Shown piece after piece: positions 7,647 through 16,454 of a stretch of 58,469 nt of DNA (position 1 is the first letter of the stretch; every line of letters begins with the position of its first letter). This DNA comes from Bacteroidales bacterium (GTDB taxonomy: Bacteria > Bacteroidota > Bacteroidia > Bacteroidales > WCHB1-69), in contig JAFRUI010000006.1 of NCBI GenBank assembly GCA_017438945.1, positions 1 through 58,469 of the forward strand, given 5' to 3'. The notes beneath the pieces are model-generated. The model worked only from the letters and a program-made list of their open reading frames with translations. It was not told where the DNA came from and searched no databases. The translations under genes and the position numbers were made by a program.

Positions 7647-9326
7647 TTAGCGGGCGATAATCAGTTTGGAACGGTACGTGCGCTCGGAACCGAGTATGTC
7701 AACGAAATAGACCCCATCTTTCAGACCGCTGATATTCAAGGAGAAAGTGGCGTCGGTGGTGACCTTCTCGCTTCTAACCAGCTGACCAAGGGTGTTGTAG
7801 ATATTGCAAGTGGCCTGTTCCGTCAAGAACTCACCTTGGATGGTGATGCGGCTTTCCTGAGCTGGGTTGGGGTAAATCTCAAACGTGGAGGATTCAAATT
7901 GAGGAACCGTGGTGATAATGTCTCCGGAATATTTCATGCTGGGCAGAGTGACTGTGCCGGTGTTGTCGGGGTCAAGCCAAGGTTGGAGCTTGTTGGCAGA
8001 GCTTGAAGCCCCATTGTTAGTCCAATGGTAGTACATCCTGCCGTAATTGTCGGAGCCATAAACATAGTCACAGGCACTGGAACCGCTTGTCAATGTTCCG
8101 ATAATCAGCTGGTTGGCGTTGAACAAGGGAGAACCGGAGGAACCTTGTTCGGTGACACCCTTATTGGGGTTGGACTTCCAATTGACTTTGAAGTATTTGT
8201 TGGCCATGCTGCCGGAAGTGATGGTGGAAACGCTGCTCGGGAAGCTGATTTTCTTCCAGTCACCGCCCGGGTGATGGATGCCTGCGCCGACAGAGGCTGC
8301 GCCGCTTCTGTCCCAACCGGCGAAAACGACGCTGTCACGCCACGGAAAAGTACTCAGATCGCGATTGAGCTTAAGCAGAAGGAAATCGGACTTGCTGTAG
8401 ATGTTGGAGGTGGCTCCGGAGCGGGCGATGATGTCTCCACCGTTGGCCATATAACCGGTAAATCCAGAGGTTCCGTTACATTCGTGGAGTTGGTATTTGA
8501 AATAGAATTTGTGTGTTTGGTCGCTGGCAGCCACACAGTGCTCAGCGGAGAGAACATAAGGGGTCTTGTCTTGACGGACATTGTTGACCAAGGCGCCGCT
8601 GCAGAGGTACATGCCCCATCCCCCTTCTTCAGCGACGTAAGCGGTGATGCTGATGCACACCACGGATTTGACGGGGTTTTGCCAACCGCTCGCCTCGGGG
8701 CATGCCACATCTATGTGACAGGTGCCTTCGGCTTCTCCGTGGGGCCCTTTCACTTCCGTCTGGGTGTGCAGGAAATCCCTGTAAACGTGCATGACAGCTG
8801 CAATTTCGAATGCTCCCTTGAAGGAGGCGTCGGCCGGTTCATAGTACTCCACGACCACTTCATCGCCGACGATGTCGTCTGTCACCAGTTTTCCCACCGA
8901 TTGCACATCGCTGTTCTTGTAAGGACCGAAAACTTGCGTCCGGTCAGGACTATAGATAAAAAGTTGAGCCTCTTCGGGGATGTTGAAGTTGTCAAATACC
9001 AGATAGGTCATGATAGCGCCTTTTGAAACGAATTCAGCACGCCAAAGCATGCTGCCGTCATCCAAAATATCCTTTCTTCCCGAGTTGTCGAGTGTTTTAG
9101 CCACACTGTATCCGATACCGGCACGGAGAGGAAGGGATTTGTCCTGATGCAAAGCATCCTCTTTGAGCAGCGCTTCATTGTCCGTGGCGGGCATGATACT
9201 CACATCAACGGTTTGGGAAAGCCCCTTCACTCCAAAAGAAAACGGCTGGAGTTTTGTTTCACTCTGTGCAATTAAAACACTGGAAACCAACAAAAATAAA
9301 ACCGAAAGGATGAAATATTTTCTCAT
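7647..9326 (-). CDS. T9SS-exported trypsin-like (Lys-C type) serine endopeptidase
   Basis: The 559-aa product starts with a signal peptide (residues 1-20) and a propeptide-like region to about 200. A trypsin-fold domain resembling lysyl endopeptidase follows. The probable triad is His263 in SAEHC, Asp314 in KSDFLLLKL and Ser397 in GSSGSP. Several Cys pairs are present. The last 80 residues (FEIYPNP...LKDGVYFVDILG...KLIIAR) form a type A T9SS sorting domain, so the enzyme should be exported through the outer membrane. It has its own promoter, overlapping the divergent rsfS promoter, and heads a minus-strand run with the WbqC-like and membrane genes. Confidence 0.93.
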   Translation of the reverse strand: MRKYFILSVLFLLVSSVLIAQSETKLQPFSFGVKGLSQTVDVSIMPATDNEALLKEDALHQDKSLPLRAGIGYSVAKTLDNSGRKDILDDGSMLWRAEFVSKGAIMTYLVFDNFNIPEEAQLFIYSPDRTQVFGPYKNSDVQSVGKLVTDDIVGDEVVVEYYEPADASFKGAFEIAAVMHVYRDFLHTQTEVKGPHGEAEGTCHIDVACPEASGWQNPVKSVVCISITAYVAEEGGWGMYLCSGALVNNVRQDKTPYVLSAEHCVAASDQTHKFYFKYQLHECNGTSGFTGYMANGGDIIARSGATSNIYSKSDFLLLKLNRDLSTFPWRDSVVFAGWDRSGAASVGAGIHHPGGDWKKISFPSSVSTITSGSMANKYFKVNWKSNPNKGVTEQGSSGSPLFNANQLIIGTLTSGSSACDYVYGSDNYGRMYYHWTNNGASSSANKLQPWLDPDNTGTVTLPSMKYSGDIITTVPQFESSTFEIYPNPAQESRITIQGEFLTEQATCNIYNTLGQLVRSEKVTTDATFSLNISGLKDGVYFVDILGSERTYRSKLIIAR

Positions 9327-9363
9327 AAATGTAAGGTTTAAATTCAGTTTAATTTCAAGGCGG

Positions 9364-9371
9364 CAAAAATA
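9364..9371 (-). promoter_or_regulatory. -7 promoter box of the endopeptidase gene
   Basis: Minus strand TATTTTTG, with a TTG at 9392-9394 (minus strand) 20 nt upstream as a -33 candidate. That TTG overlaps the last base region of the rsfS -7 box. Confidence 0.7.
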
Positions 9372-9383
9372 TAAAAAAAATTG

Positions 9384-9391
9384 TACTTTTG
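9384..9391 (+). promoter_or_regulatory. -7 promoter box of rsfS-ftsH-cdsA
   Basis: TACTTTTG, 21 nt before the rsfS ATG. It lies face to face with the endopeptidase promoter, so the two polymerases must exclude each other. Confidence 0.7.
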
Positions 9392-9412
9392 CAACCGTTT
9401 TAAAATGACTAT

Positions 9413-9793
9413 ATGACAGTAAAAAGAAAGGTTAAATATGAAGGTGTTCCGTTTGAAGGAAGCCTTGATGAGTTGATAATTCAAGCGTTACTTGAGAAAC
9501 AGGGTGTGGATATCCACTGCATCAATCTCAAGAAGATCAATCATGTCTTTTTCGACTATTTTATCGTCTGCTCCGGCACTTCCAAACCACATGTGGACAC
9601 GTTGTGTGACTATGTGCAAGAACAGACCAAAAAGGTGGCCAACATTACCCCTATTCATGTGGAGGGCCTCGAGAACAAGGAATGGGTGTTGTTGGATTAC
9701 TTCAACATCCTGGTGCACATCTTCCTTCCCGAGGCGCGGGAATACTACCAGATAGAGTCCCTTTGGGGCGATGCGGACATCCAGAAATTCTGA
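9413..9793 (+). CDS. rsfS: ribosome silencing factor RsfS
   Basis: The 126-aa product has the full RsfS (Iojap/YbeB) domain. It includes the DYFIVCSGTS segment near residues 46-56, the HVEGLENKEWVLLDYFNILVH core near 80-101, and a C-terminal LWGDA. RsfS binds uL14 on the large subunit and blocks subunit joining when nutrients are short. The rsfS-ftsH-LUD-cdsA order is the standard Bacteroidota arrangement. Confidence 0.96.
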   Translation: MTVKRKVKYEGVPFEGSLDELIIQALLEKQGVDIHCINLKKINHVFFDYFIVCSGTSKPHVDTLCDYVQEQTKKVANITPIHVEGLENKEWVLLDYFNILVHIFLPEAREYYQIESLWGDADIQKF

Positions 9794-9846
9794 TTTTTGC
9801 TCTTTTCTGAGAAATTTGCTTTTTCATCAAGTATTATTTAAGAAGA

Positions 9847-11955
9847 ATGCCGGAAGATAACAATAATAATAACTATAACTCTAACAATAACCGCGGAAAG
9901 CAGGGGATCCCAAATCCTTTTGGCAACAGAAATGAAAAGAAAGGGAACGGCGGTAAATTCAGTTGGTCTTTATTCTATATTCTGATCACGGTTGCTTTAA
10001 TCGGAATATACTTTTTCACGTCTGGCGATTCGATGCGGGAAGTGAATGACATGGAATTCTACCAGATGGTGAAGAACCGCGAGGTGGAACATGTCGAGTT
10101 TGTGAAGAAAAATTCCCATATCAACGTGTTCCTGAAAAAAGAGGCGCTTGAGCGTAATTCCGCGTACGAGGAGGTGAAAAACAACACCACAGGCCCTCAG
10201 TATTATTTGGTTGTGACCGATCTGCAGGTGTACAATGAAAACTTGCGGGATATGAAAAACCAGTATGTGCAGGAACGGTTGGCTGAAGACAGTACGCTGG
10301 TAGCTAATGAGATAGCCAAAGAATATGATTTTCCGATGAAGCAGGACAATTCGCAAAACTGGGGCTTTGAAATTTTGCTTTGGACGTTCCCTGTGATTCT
10401 GATATTTCTGTTGTACTGGTTCTCAATGCGATCCATGCGCGGTGGTGGCGGTGGCGGCTTCGGTGGAAGCAACATTTTCAACATAGGGAAGTCTCGTGCG
10501 CAGGAGTTCGACGAGAAATCGGGCCAATTGGTGACATTTAAGGATGTTGCCGGCTTGGAAGGAGCGAAATTCGAGATAGAAGAGGTCGTTGATTTCTTGA
10601 AGAATCCGCAGAAATATACCGTTTTGGGTGGCAAGATTCCCAAAGGTGTGCTGCTTGTCGGCCCTCCGGGAACGGGTAAGACCCTGTTGGCAAAGGCCGT
10701 TGCAGGAGAAGCGAAAGTGCCGTTTTTCTCATTGTCGGGTTCCGACTTCGTGGAGATGTTCGTGGGCGTGGGCGCCTCGCGCGTGCGTGACCTTTTCCGT
10801 ACCGCCAAAGAGAAAGCCCCCTGCATCATTTTCATCGACGAGATCGACGCTATCGGTCGCGCCCGCGGGAAAGGGGCGTTCTCCAATGCCAATGACGAAC
10901 GCGAAAGTACTTTGAATCAATTGCTTACGGAGATGGATGGCTTTGGCACCAATGCCGGTGTCATCATCATGGCGGCCACCAATCGTGCCGACATTCTTGA
11001 CCGTGCGTTGCTGCGCGCCGGACGTTTTGACCGGCAAATCCAGGTCGAACTGCCGAATCTGAATGAGCGTCGTGGTATCTTTGGCGTCCATGTGCGCAAC
11101 CTCAAGCTCGGCTCAGATGTGGATTTGGATTTCTTCGCGAAACAGACCCCCGGATTCTCCGGTGCTGACATTGCTAACGTCTGTAATGAGGCCGCCCTCA
11201 TCGCAGCCCGTCAGAATAAGCAATGTATTGAGAAAGAGGATTTCTTGGCCGCAGTTGACCGTATTATCGGTGGTCTGGAACGGCGTGGCAGTGTCATTTC
11301 TCCCGAAGAGAAGAAGACGATTGCCTATCACGAATCCGGCCATGCATGTGTGAGTTGGATGCTGCGTTACGCATCTCCGTTGGTGAAGGTGACCATCGTA
11401 CCCCGAGGAAAGGCATTGGGTGCGGCCTGGTATCTTCCAGAAGAACGCCAGCTGACCACTTACGACCAGCTGTTCGATGAAATGACGGCCACATTGGGCG
11501 GTCGTGCCGCAGAAGAGGTATTCTTCGGCAAAATCTCCACGGGTGCCCTAAACGATCTTGAAAGAGTCAGCAAACAGGCATACGCCATGATTGTCTATTA
11601 TGGTCTTGATGAGAAAATCGGCAATGTGAGCTATTATGACTCAACAGGTCAGCAAGAGTATAGCATGACCAAACCCTACAGTGAGAAAACCGCCCAGGAG
11701 ATTGATGAGCGTGTGCACCTGCTTGTCGAGAATTCGTATAAACGGGCTAAGAAAATCTTGCAAGACAATTATGAAAAAGTGGAGCAGTTGGCGAAATTGC
11801 TTTTGGAACGGGAGGTGATCTTCACAGAAGATGTGCAGAACATCCTTGGGGACCGCCCTTTTCAGTCTCAAGATAAAGAATCTGTCGCTTCTGAATCCGA
11901 ACAAGTCCCAGATACTGAAGAACATACGGACACTGAACAACAATTACAAGCATAA
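9847..11955 (+). CDS. ftsH: ATP-dependent zinc metalloprotease FtsH
   Basis: The 702-aa product is a membrane-anchored AAA protease. An Asn-rich N-terminus precedes a first membrane helix near residues 37-56. A periplasmic domain follows, and a second helix near 173-193. The AAA domain has Walker A GPPGTGKT near 272-279, Walker B IIFIDEID near 327-334 and the second region of homology around 380-400. The zinc motif HESGH is near 495-499. The acidic, Glu-rich tail is dispensable-looking. FtsH degrades damaged or unassembled membrane proteins and short-lived regulators. Confidence 0.97.
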   Translation: MPEDNNNNNYNSNNNRGKQGIPNPFGNRNEKKGNGGKFSWSLFYILITVALIGIYFFTSGDSMREVNDMEFYQMVKNREVEHVEFVKKNSHINVFLKKEALERNSAYEEVKNNTTGPQYYLVVTDLQVYNENLRDMKNQYVQERLAEDSTLVANEIAKEYDFPMKQDNSQNWGFEILLWTFPVILIFLLYWFSMRSMRGGGGGGFGGSNIFNIGKSRAQEFDEKSGQLVTFKDVAGLEGAKFEIEEVVDFLKNPQKYTVLGGKIPKGVLLVGPPGTGKTLLAKAVAGEAKVPFFSLSGSDFVEMFVGVGASRVRDLFRTAKEKAPCIIFIDEIDAIGRARGKGAFSNANDERESTLNQLLTEMDGFGTNAGVIIMAATNRADILDRALLRAGRFDRQIQVELPNLNERRGIFGVHVRNLKLGSDVDLDFFAKQTPGFSGADIANVCNEAALIAARQNKQCIEKEDFLAAVDRIIGGLERRGSVISPEEKKTIAYHESGHACVSWMLRYASPLVKVTIVPRGKALGAAWYLPEERQLTTYDQLFDEMTATLGGRAAEEVFFGKISTGALNDLERVSKQAYAMIVYYGLDEKIGNVSYYDSTGQQEYSMTKPYSEKTAQEIDERVHLLVENSYKRAKKILQDNYEKVEQLAKLLLEREVIFTEDVQNILGDRPFQSQDKESVASESEQVPDTEEHTDTEQQLQA

Positions 11956-11961
11956 GGAACT

Positions 11962-12618
11962 ATGAGTGAGATTGAGAATTTCATAACAGACAAAGAATAT
12001 ATACGCGGGGTAATCCGTAAAAGTACTGTTTCGCATGACCACATTCCGGACGGGCAACCTTCAGCTCAGTTTTTGTCGCCGATGGACAATGTCCAAGTGG
12101 AGTTCTGGCAGAATTTCCAAGCCAACGGTGGGAAGATTTTGCGTTGCCATACCCGACAGGACCGTTTGAAATTCTTGAAGATGTTGGCGGAGGACCAGCA
12201 ATACAATGTGGTATTGAACACGCACAACAATTTATGTTCAGATTTGGAGCAGGCGCAGATGAACTATGTCAATTCCATTTCCACCAGTATGCCGATAGAT
12301 GCCGTGGTGGTGCTGTCTACAGCATTGGTGGCTCGCAATGGAAGCATTGGTTTCACGCAGCCCATCTCTCGATTTGTTTCCATGCGGAACCTTGCCCTGG
12401 ATGTCATTGTGATATCCCGTATGGTGGACATCGTTCCCGATTTCGAGACGGCGCTGCAGCGCAATCCGAAAGTCGCCAAGGATGCCGGTATGGAGTTCAT
12501 AGCCCCGGCTCCGCTTCCGAAAGAGAACGGCAAGGAGGTTCGCACAACAAAGAATCCCCGTTACATTCTTTTGCTGTTGGATGATAATCCCCCGAAAGAT
12601 GAATCCCAAGACGCGTAA
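11962..12618 (+). CDS. LUD domain protein (LutC/YkgG-like)
   Basis: The 218-aa product carries a LUD domain, including the DAVVVLSTALVARNGSIGFT segment near residues 113-132. Relatives act in lactate oxidation as LutC, but the lutAB partners are absent here. A copy between ftsH and cdsA is a constant of Bacteroidota, so its role is probably different and is unknown. It starts 6 bp after ftsH, and its end overlaps the cdsA start by 20 bp. Confidence 0.85.
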   Translation: MSEIENFITDKEYIRGVIRKSTVSHDHIPDGQPSAQFLSPMDNVQVEFWQNFQANGGKILRCHTRQDRLKFLKMLAEDQQYNVVLNTHNNLCSDLEQAQMNYVNSISTSMPIDAVVVLSTALVARNGSIGFTQPISRFVSMRNLALDVIVISRMVDIVPDFETALQRNPKVAKDAGMEFIAPAPLPKENGKEVRTTKNPRYILLLLDDNPPKDESQDA

Positions 12619-13465
12619 TCTGTTTGTCAGGACAGCCTCAGGCATCGTCTATGTCGCCCTGATGGTGGCGGCGGTCTTCACCCCTTGGGTGGCCGTGCCG
12701 TTGGCCTTCTTTTTTGGATTGGTGGGAATATGGGAATTGTATAAGATGTATGAGACCCCGGAACTTAAGGAATGTTATCCTTTCGTTAATATTTCCGCCA
12801 TGACCATGATGTTGGCGTTCCTATTCGCTTCGGAAATGTATGCGTTTTTGAATAGTACGCCAGATATAGTGGGGAATATCCATTTTTTCAGTCCAGGAGA
12901 ATGCGTGATGCTGGTGTTGGCCATACTTGGCATTTTCTTGCCTGAACTGATTTGTCGCCATGAGAATCCGATTTTGAATATCGGCATGGGGCTTCTCTCG
13001 TTGATTTGGATTCTTTTACCGTTGAGTCTGTTGTTTTTTGTATGGATTCCGAAACAGCCCATGTTGGTGCTGGGCTTTTTCATCCTGATCTGGATGTCGG
13101 ACACGGCCGCATACGTTTTCGGGTCGTTGTTCGGTAAGCATAAGCTGGCACCAAAAATTTCGCCAGGAAAAACATGGGAGGGGTTTCTGTGCAGTTGCGT
13201 TTTCACGGCGGGTCTGGCGGTCGGGCTTTCGTATATCCCGTACTTCCAGTCTGCGGGACTTGCCCTTTGGCAGTGGATAGTGATGGCCTTATTAGTGGAA
13301 ATCTTCGGACTGATGGGCGACCTCCTAGAGTCGATGTTCAAGCGCAAGGCTGGCGTGAAGGACAGTGGCAACATCATCCCCGGTCACGGCGGTGTCCTCG
13401 ACCGAGTTGATTCCATCCTTTTCGCCACCATCCCGGTGTTCCTCTTTTGCCTGATGTGCTGCTAA
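12599..13465 (+). CDS. cdsA: phosphatidate cytidylyltransferase (CDP-diglyceride synthase)
   Basis: The 288-aa product is a polytopic membrane enzyme that makes CDP-diacylglycerol from CTP and phosphatidate for phospholipid synthesis. The C-terminal CdsA signature is intact: SMFKRKAGVKDSGN is followed by IPGHGGVLDRVDS. The ATG at 12599 is preferred over an in-frame ATG at 12581, because residues M-N-P-K-T-R-N-L-F-V-R-T match the usual CdsA beginning. The TAA stop lies within the heptad array shared with the convergent gene. Confidence 0.95.
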   Translation: MNPKTRNLFVRTASGIVYVALMVAAVFTPWVAVPLAFFFGLVGIWELYKMYETPELKECYPFVNISAMTMMLAFLFASEMYAFLNSTPDIVGNIHFFSPGECVMLVLAILGIFLPELICRHENPILNIGMGLLSLIWILLPLSLLFFVWIPKQPMLVLGFFILIWMSDTAAYVFGSLFGKHKLAPKISPGKTWEGFLCSCVFTAGLAVGLSYIPYFQSAGLALWQWIVMALLVEIFGLMGDLLESMFKRKAGVKDSGNIIPGHGGVLDRVDSILFATIPVFLFCLMCC

Positions 13466-13492
13466 AACGGCCAATAGCGAACTGCTAAAACG
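13461..13492. repeat. heptad-type array holding stop codons of two convergent genes
   Basis: GCTAAAA, CCAATAGC and GAACTGCTAAAA words occupy the 19-bp gap and both gene ends. The cdsA TAA is at 13463-13465 and the opposing gene's TAG at 13485-13487 (minus strand). GCTAAAA yields TAA on one strand and TAG on the other. Confidence 0.85.
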
Positions 13493-15002
13493 ATACTTTC
13501 ACGCCGAAATGTATCTTCCCCGTTTTGAGGGAGATGTGGTTCTCACGTTGTCTTGGCAGGGCATACTCGAAATAGAAAACACCGCTTCGCACCCCGACAT
13601 TGACACCTAATCCGAAGCCGAAAGGTGTGTCAAACAGGTAGTTGTGGTACCCTTGTTGCTCGTATGTACCACCGTCGAAGAAGACATGTACATCGGAGTT
13701 CCGCCCAAACAGGTATCTTAATTCCGCCGAGTAGAGCAGATAGGTGCTGGCGTATAGTTCGTTTTCCGTGAATCCCCGGATTTGTCCTTCCCCGCCAATC
13801 TTGAACATTTCATTGCGGTAGTGTGGTCCCGTGAGCATACTGCCCGCCTGTGTCCGGAGCATGAGGACAAGTTGCTTGTAGATAGGAATATATCCCGATA
13901 GTCCGCCCATCAGACGATAGGAAGTTTTTGTGGTATTGACGCTGGAGGGTTCTAATTCGTTATGGTGTCGGTCAGGTAGCAATATCCTGCGTCCTGCGGC
14001 GGCATCTGCGTACAATTCAAAACCGAGCCTCGGCTGGTAGGGATTGTCCATTTGCCTGACTTGCAACGACAATCCATACAGGATATTGCGGTGGCTCATA
14101 CACGAAGTGTCCGCAATCGAAGAAGAACTGGAAGTGTTCAGTAGCTGCGACTGCGTGAAGTCGATGTAGGGGCGCAGGTAGCTGTCGTGGCGGAAATGGT
14201 ACGGGATGCCAAGATGGTAGTTCAGGGTCAGATATGTGGTGTCCTGTTTGTCAAGCCGGAAATGCCCGTCGATGCCGAAGCGTGTGCGGAAAAGGAACGG
14301 GAAGCTGGCGTCTAGATTGAGGTACTGGGAATGTTTCTCGCTGCTGCGCCAGTCCAGGGAGAGTTGTTCTCCGATATGGAAAATGTTCAGCAACGACAAC
14401 GAAAGTTCGCCGGTAACGGCCAGTTTTCCTGTCATTTCGTTCACCGGTTGAAATCCGATGTAGCCGTCAAATCGGTTGACTTGCCGTTTATCCAAGAAAA
14501 CGTAAAGTAGCGTTTTGTCTTCCTCAAAGGAGATGCCGGCAGGCTGTATGACCGTGGCGAAGGGAATAGCCTCCAGTCTCTTGGAAATTTCTTGTACCGT
14601 TTTCTCGGAATAGGGGGCTTTCCGCCGCAATCCCAAGTAGGGCCAAAGGTAGCTTTGGCTCAGTTTCAGGTTGCCTTTCAACACGATGGAGTCGATTTTG
14701 GTGTAGCGGCCCCGCTCGATACGCATCCGGTAGAGTGGGGTGGTGTCGTTATCCCATTCGGTAGTGAGGTTCACGGATGCGAACGGATAGCCATGGTTTT
14801 CCAAGTATTGCACGATTTTTTCGGCAGATTGCGGGTAGTTGTCCAAGGTTAGCGTCTGGTTTTTCCGCCCGATGACTTTCGCGTCCCGTAGCAGTTCCAC
14901 GTCGCTTTCGTTGAAAACAATCGAAGACGACTGTCCGAACACGAAAACGGCATTCAGGACTAGCAGGGCTTCAATAACCAATAACCTATAACCCATAACC
15001 AT
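13485..15002 (-). CDS. BamA/TamA-like POTRA plus beta-barrel outer membrane protein
   Basis: The 505-aa product has a hydrophobic N-terminus, one or two POTRA-like segments to about residue 170, and a 16-strand-like barrel ending in the aromatic IHFGVKVSF. The conserved barrel element GGEGQIRGF is near 400, with FFDGG and GFGLGVNVGV nearby. At this length it resembles the single-POTRA surface-antigen proteins of Bacteroidota, not BamA proper. The first 11 residues (MVMGYRLLVIE) are encoded by an ATAACCN heptad element read in reverse. The start overlaps the folC end by 17 bp. M3 at 14996 is an alternative start. Confidence 0.82.
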   Translation of the reverse strand: MVMGYRLLVIEALLVLNAVFVFGQSSSIVFNESDVELLRDAKVIGRKNQTLTLDNYPQSAEKIVQYLENHGYPFASVNLTTEWDNDTTPLYRMRIERGRYTKIDSIVLKGNLKLSQSYLWPYLGLRRKAPYSEKTVQEISKRLEAIPFATVIQPAGISFEEDKTLLYVFLDKRQVNRFDGYIGFQPVNEMTGKLAVTGELSLSLLNIFHIGEQLSLDWRSSEKHSQYLNLDASFPFLFRTRFGIDGHFRLDKQDTTYLTLNYHLGIPYHFRHDSYLRPYIDFTQSQLLNTSSSSSIADTSCMSHRNILYGLSLQVRQMDNPYQPRLGFELYADAAAGRRILLPDRHHNELEPSSVNTTKTSYRLMGGLSGYIPIYKQLVLMLRTQAGSMLTGPHYRNEMFKIGGEGQIRGFTENELYASTYLLYSAELRYLFGRNSDVHVFFDGGTYEQQGYHNYLFDTPFGFGLGVNVGVRSGVFYFEYALPRQRENHISLKTGKIHFGVKVSF

Positions 15003-15003
15003 T
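14970..15003 (+). repeat. four-unit ATAACCN element across the folC/barrel junction
   Basis: CTTCAATAACC, then ATAACCT, ATAACCC and ATAACC, then ATTG. On the minus strand it supplies the folC TAG stop (14986-14988) and the first codons of the next gene. Confidence 0.92.
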
Positions 15004-16293
15004 GAAAAGCGATAATGCCTCGCCGACCACGAAACAACTGCCGGTGATGAAAATCACATCCTCCTTTTTCGCCGCCGCCTTCGCCGCCGCAACTGCGTCT
15101 TTCACAGATGGATAGGTCTCGCATGATAGTCCTTGCTTCCGCATTTTCGCCGCGAGTTTCTCTTGGTCCATTGCCCGCTCAATCTGGGCGCGGCAGACGT
15201 AATAGACAAACTCCTTGCGCAACAGCGGCAGGATATGGTCGATGTCTTTGTCGCTCACCATGCCAAAAACCACGTGGATTTTGCTATCATAGGAGGTTTT
15301 TTCTTCATATATGTTGGACATGGAATGCTTCAGGCAGGCGTAGTTGTGGCCCACGTCGCAGAGGATGCGCGGGTTTTCGGACAGAACCTGCCAGCGGCCG
15401 GTCAGTCCGGTGTTTTTCTGCATGTTCCATACGGCGGCGCCGATTTTGTCCTCCTGGATGTTTAGGACGAACTCCAGTACTTTTGCCGCTTGGAAGAAGG
15501 TGAGGGTGTTCTTGTCTTGATAATGGGCCTTAAACGGGGTACAGAGTGAATACACTTTCTCATGGGTGTCCTTATCGCTGATATCCATCCTGCATCCATT
15601 TCGGGTATAGCTGTAGTTGACATCGGCGGGAAACATCGGTGCATCGTGTTTCAGGGCGACATCTTCGAACACCGGGAAACTTTCGGGGTGGAATTCCCCA
15701 ATGACCACGGGTACTTTGTCCTTGATGATTCCAGCCTTCTCGTAGGCGATCTTCGCGATGGTGTCGCCGAGCAACTGCGTGTGTTCCAGCGAAATGTTGG
15801 TGATGACGGAGAGTAGTGGAGTGATGACGTTGGTGGAGTCCAGCCTTCCACCTAACCCGACCTCGATAACAGCGAAATCAATCTTTTGTTCAGCGAAGTA
15901 GTGGAACGCCAGCGCGGTGGTGATTTCGAAAAACGAGGGTTCCAAATGGGCGAATCTCTCCTGATATTGCTCGAAAAAGGCCAGCACGTCCTCCACGGGA
16001 ATCATCTCACCGTTGATGCGGATGCGCTCGCGGAAATCGACTAAGTGCGGCGACGTAAAGAGACCGGTTTTGTAACCGAGTTCCTGGAAGTAAGACGACA
16101 GGAAAGACGATACTGAGCCTTTCCCGTTGGTTCCGGCCACGTGCACGCAGCGCAGTTTCCGTTGCGGGTTGCCGATGATGTCAAGCAGGGCTTCGATGTT
16201 CTCGAGGCCTTCCTTGTATGCCGCACTTCCGACCTTATGGTACATCGGGTAGGCGGTGAAGATTCGTTCTAGTATTTCGTGATAGGTTTCCAT
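14986..16293 (-). CDS. folC: folylpolyglutamate synthase / dihydrofolate synthase
   Basis: The 435-aa product has the Mur-ligase-like FolC layout. The P-loop VAGTNGKGSVSS is near residues 52-63. SPHLVDFRERIRING is near 80-94, EVGLGGRLDSTN near 144-155, and a C-terminal Rossmann domain follows. It adds glutamate to folates. The last residues, FNGYGL and the stop, are encoded by the ATAACCN element, which suggests the native C-terminus was replaced. A TATCTTTG box at 16329-16336 lies 36 nt upstream. Confidence 0.95.
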   Translation of the reverse strand: METYHEILERIFTAYPMYHKVGSAAYKEGLENIEALLDIIGNPQRKLRCVHVAGTNGKGSVSSFLSSYFQELGYKTGLFTSPHLVDFRERIRINGEMIPVEDVLAFFEQYQERFAHLEPSFFEITTALAFHYFAEQKIDFAVIEVGLGGRLDSTNVITPLLSVITNISLEHTQLLGDTIAKIAYEKAGIIKDKVPVVIGEFHPESFPVFEDVALKHDAPMFPADVNYSYTRNGCRMDISDKDTHEKVYSLCTPFKAHYQDKNTLTFFQAAKVLEFVLNIQEDKIGAAVWNMQKNTGLTGRWQVLSENPRILCDVGHNYACLKHSMSNIYEEKTSYDSKIHVVFGMVSDKDIDHILPLLRKEFVYYVCRAQIERAMDQEKLAAKMRKQGLSCETYPSVKDAVAAAKAAAKKEDVIFITGSCFVVGEALSLFNGYGL

Positions 16294-16328
16294 ACTCTTT
16301 TAAGGCAATAGTTAGCAGTTAGAATCTG

Positions 16329-16336
16329 CAAAGATA
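16329..16336 (-). promoter_or_regulatory. -7 promoter box of folC
   Basis: Minus strand TATCTTTG. A short TTAGCAG-type word pair at 16305-16323 lies between it and the folC ATG. Confidence 0.6.
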
Positions 16337-16396
16337 AGATTTTTTGCGATAGTTTTTTTTCTTATATCTTGTGCTTCTTTGCGGGAAATATAGGTC

Positions 16397-16423
16397 AAAA
16401 AAAGGGAATTCTATAGAATTCCC
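16397..16423 (-). terminator. intrinsic terminator after exbB-exbD-tonB
   Basis: On the minus strand, GGGAATTC and GAATTCCC pair around TATA, followed by seven Ts (16397-16403). It lies about 30 nt after the tonB-like stop. Confidence 0.85.
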
Positions 16424-16431
16424 CAAAGTTT

Positions 16432-16454
16432 CAAGTCTTAAGTCTTAAGTCTAA
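16432..16454. repeat. heptad array (AAGTCTT) overlapping the tonB-like stop
   Basis: AAGTCTT occurs twice and is followed by AAGTCTA. The TAG stop of the tonB-like gene (16451-16453, minus strand) sits at its edge. Confidence 0.88.

Noticed and set aside
8025-9026. 333-codon open frame antisense to the T9SS endopeptidase
   Set aside because: The opposite strand carries an intact catalytic triad and sorting domain; this frame has none.
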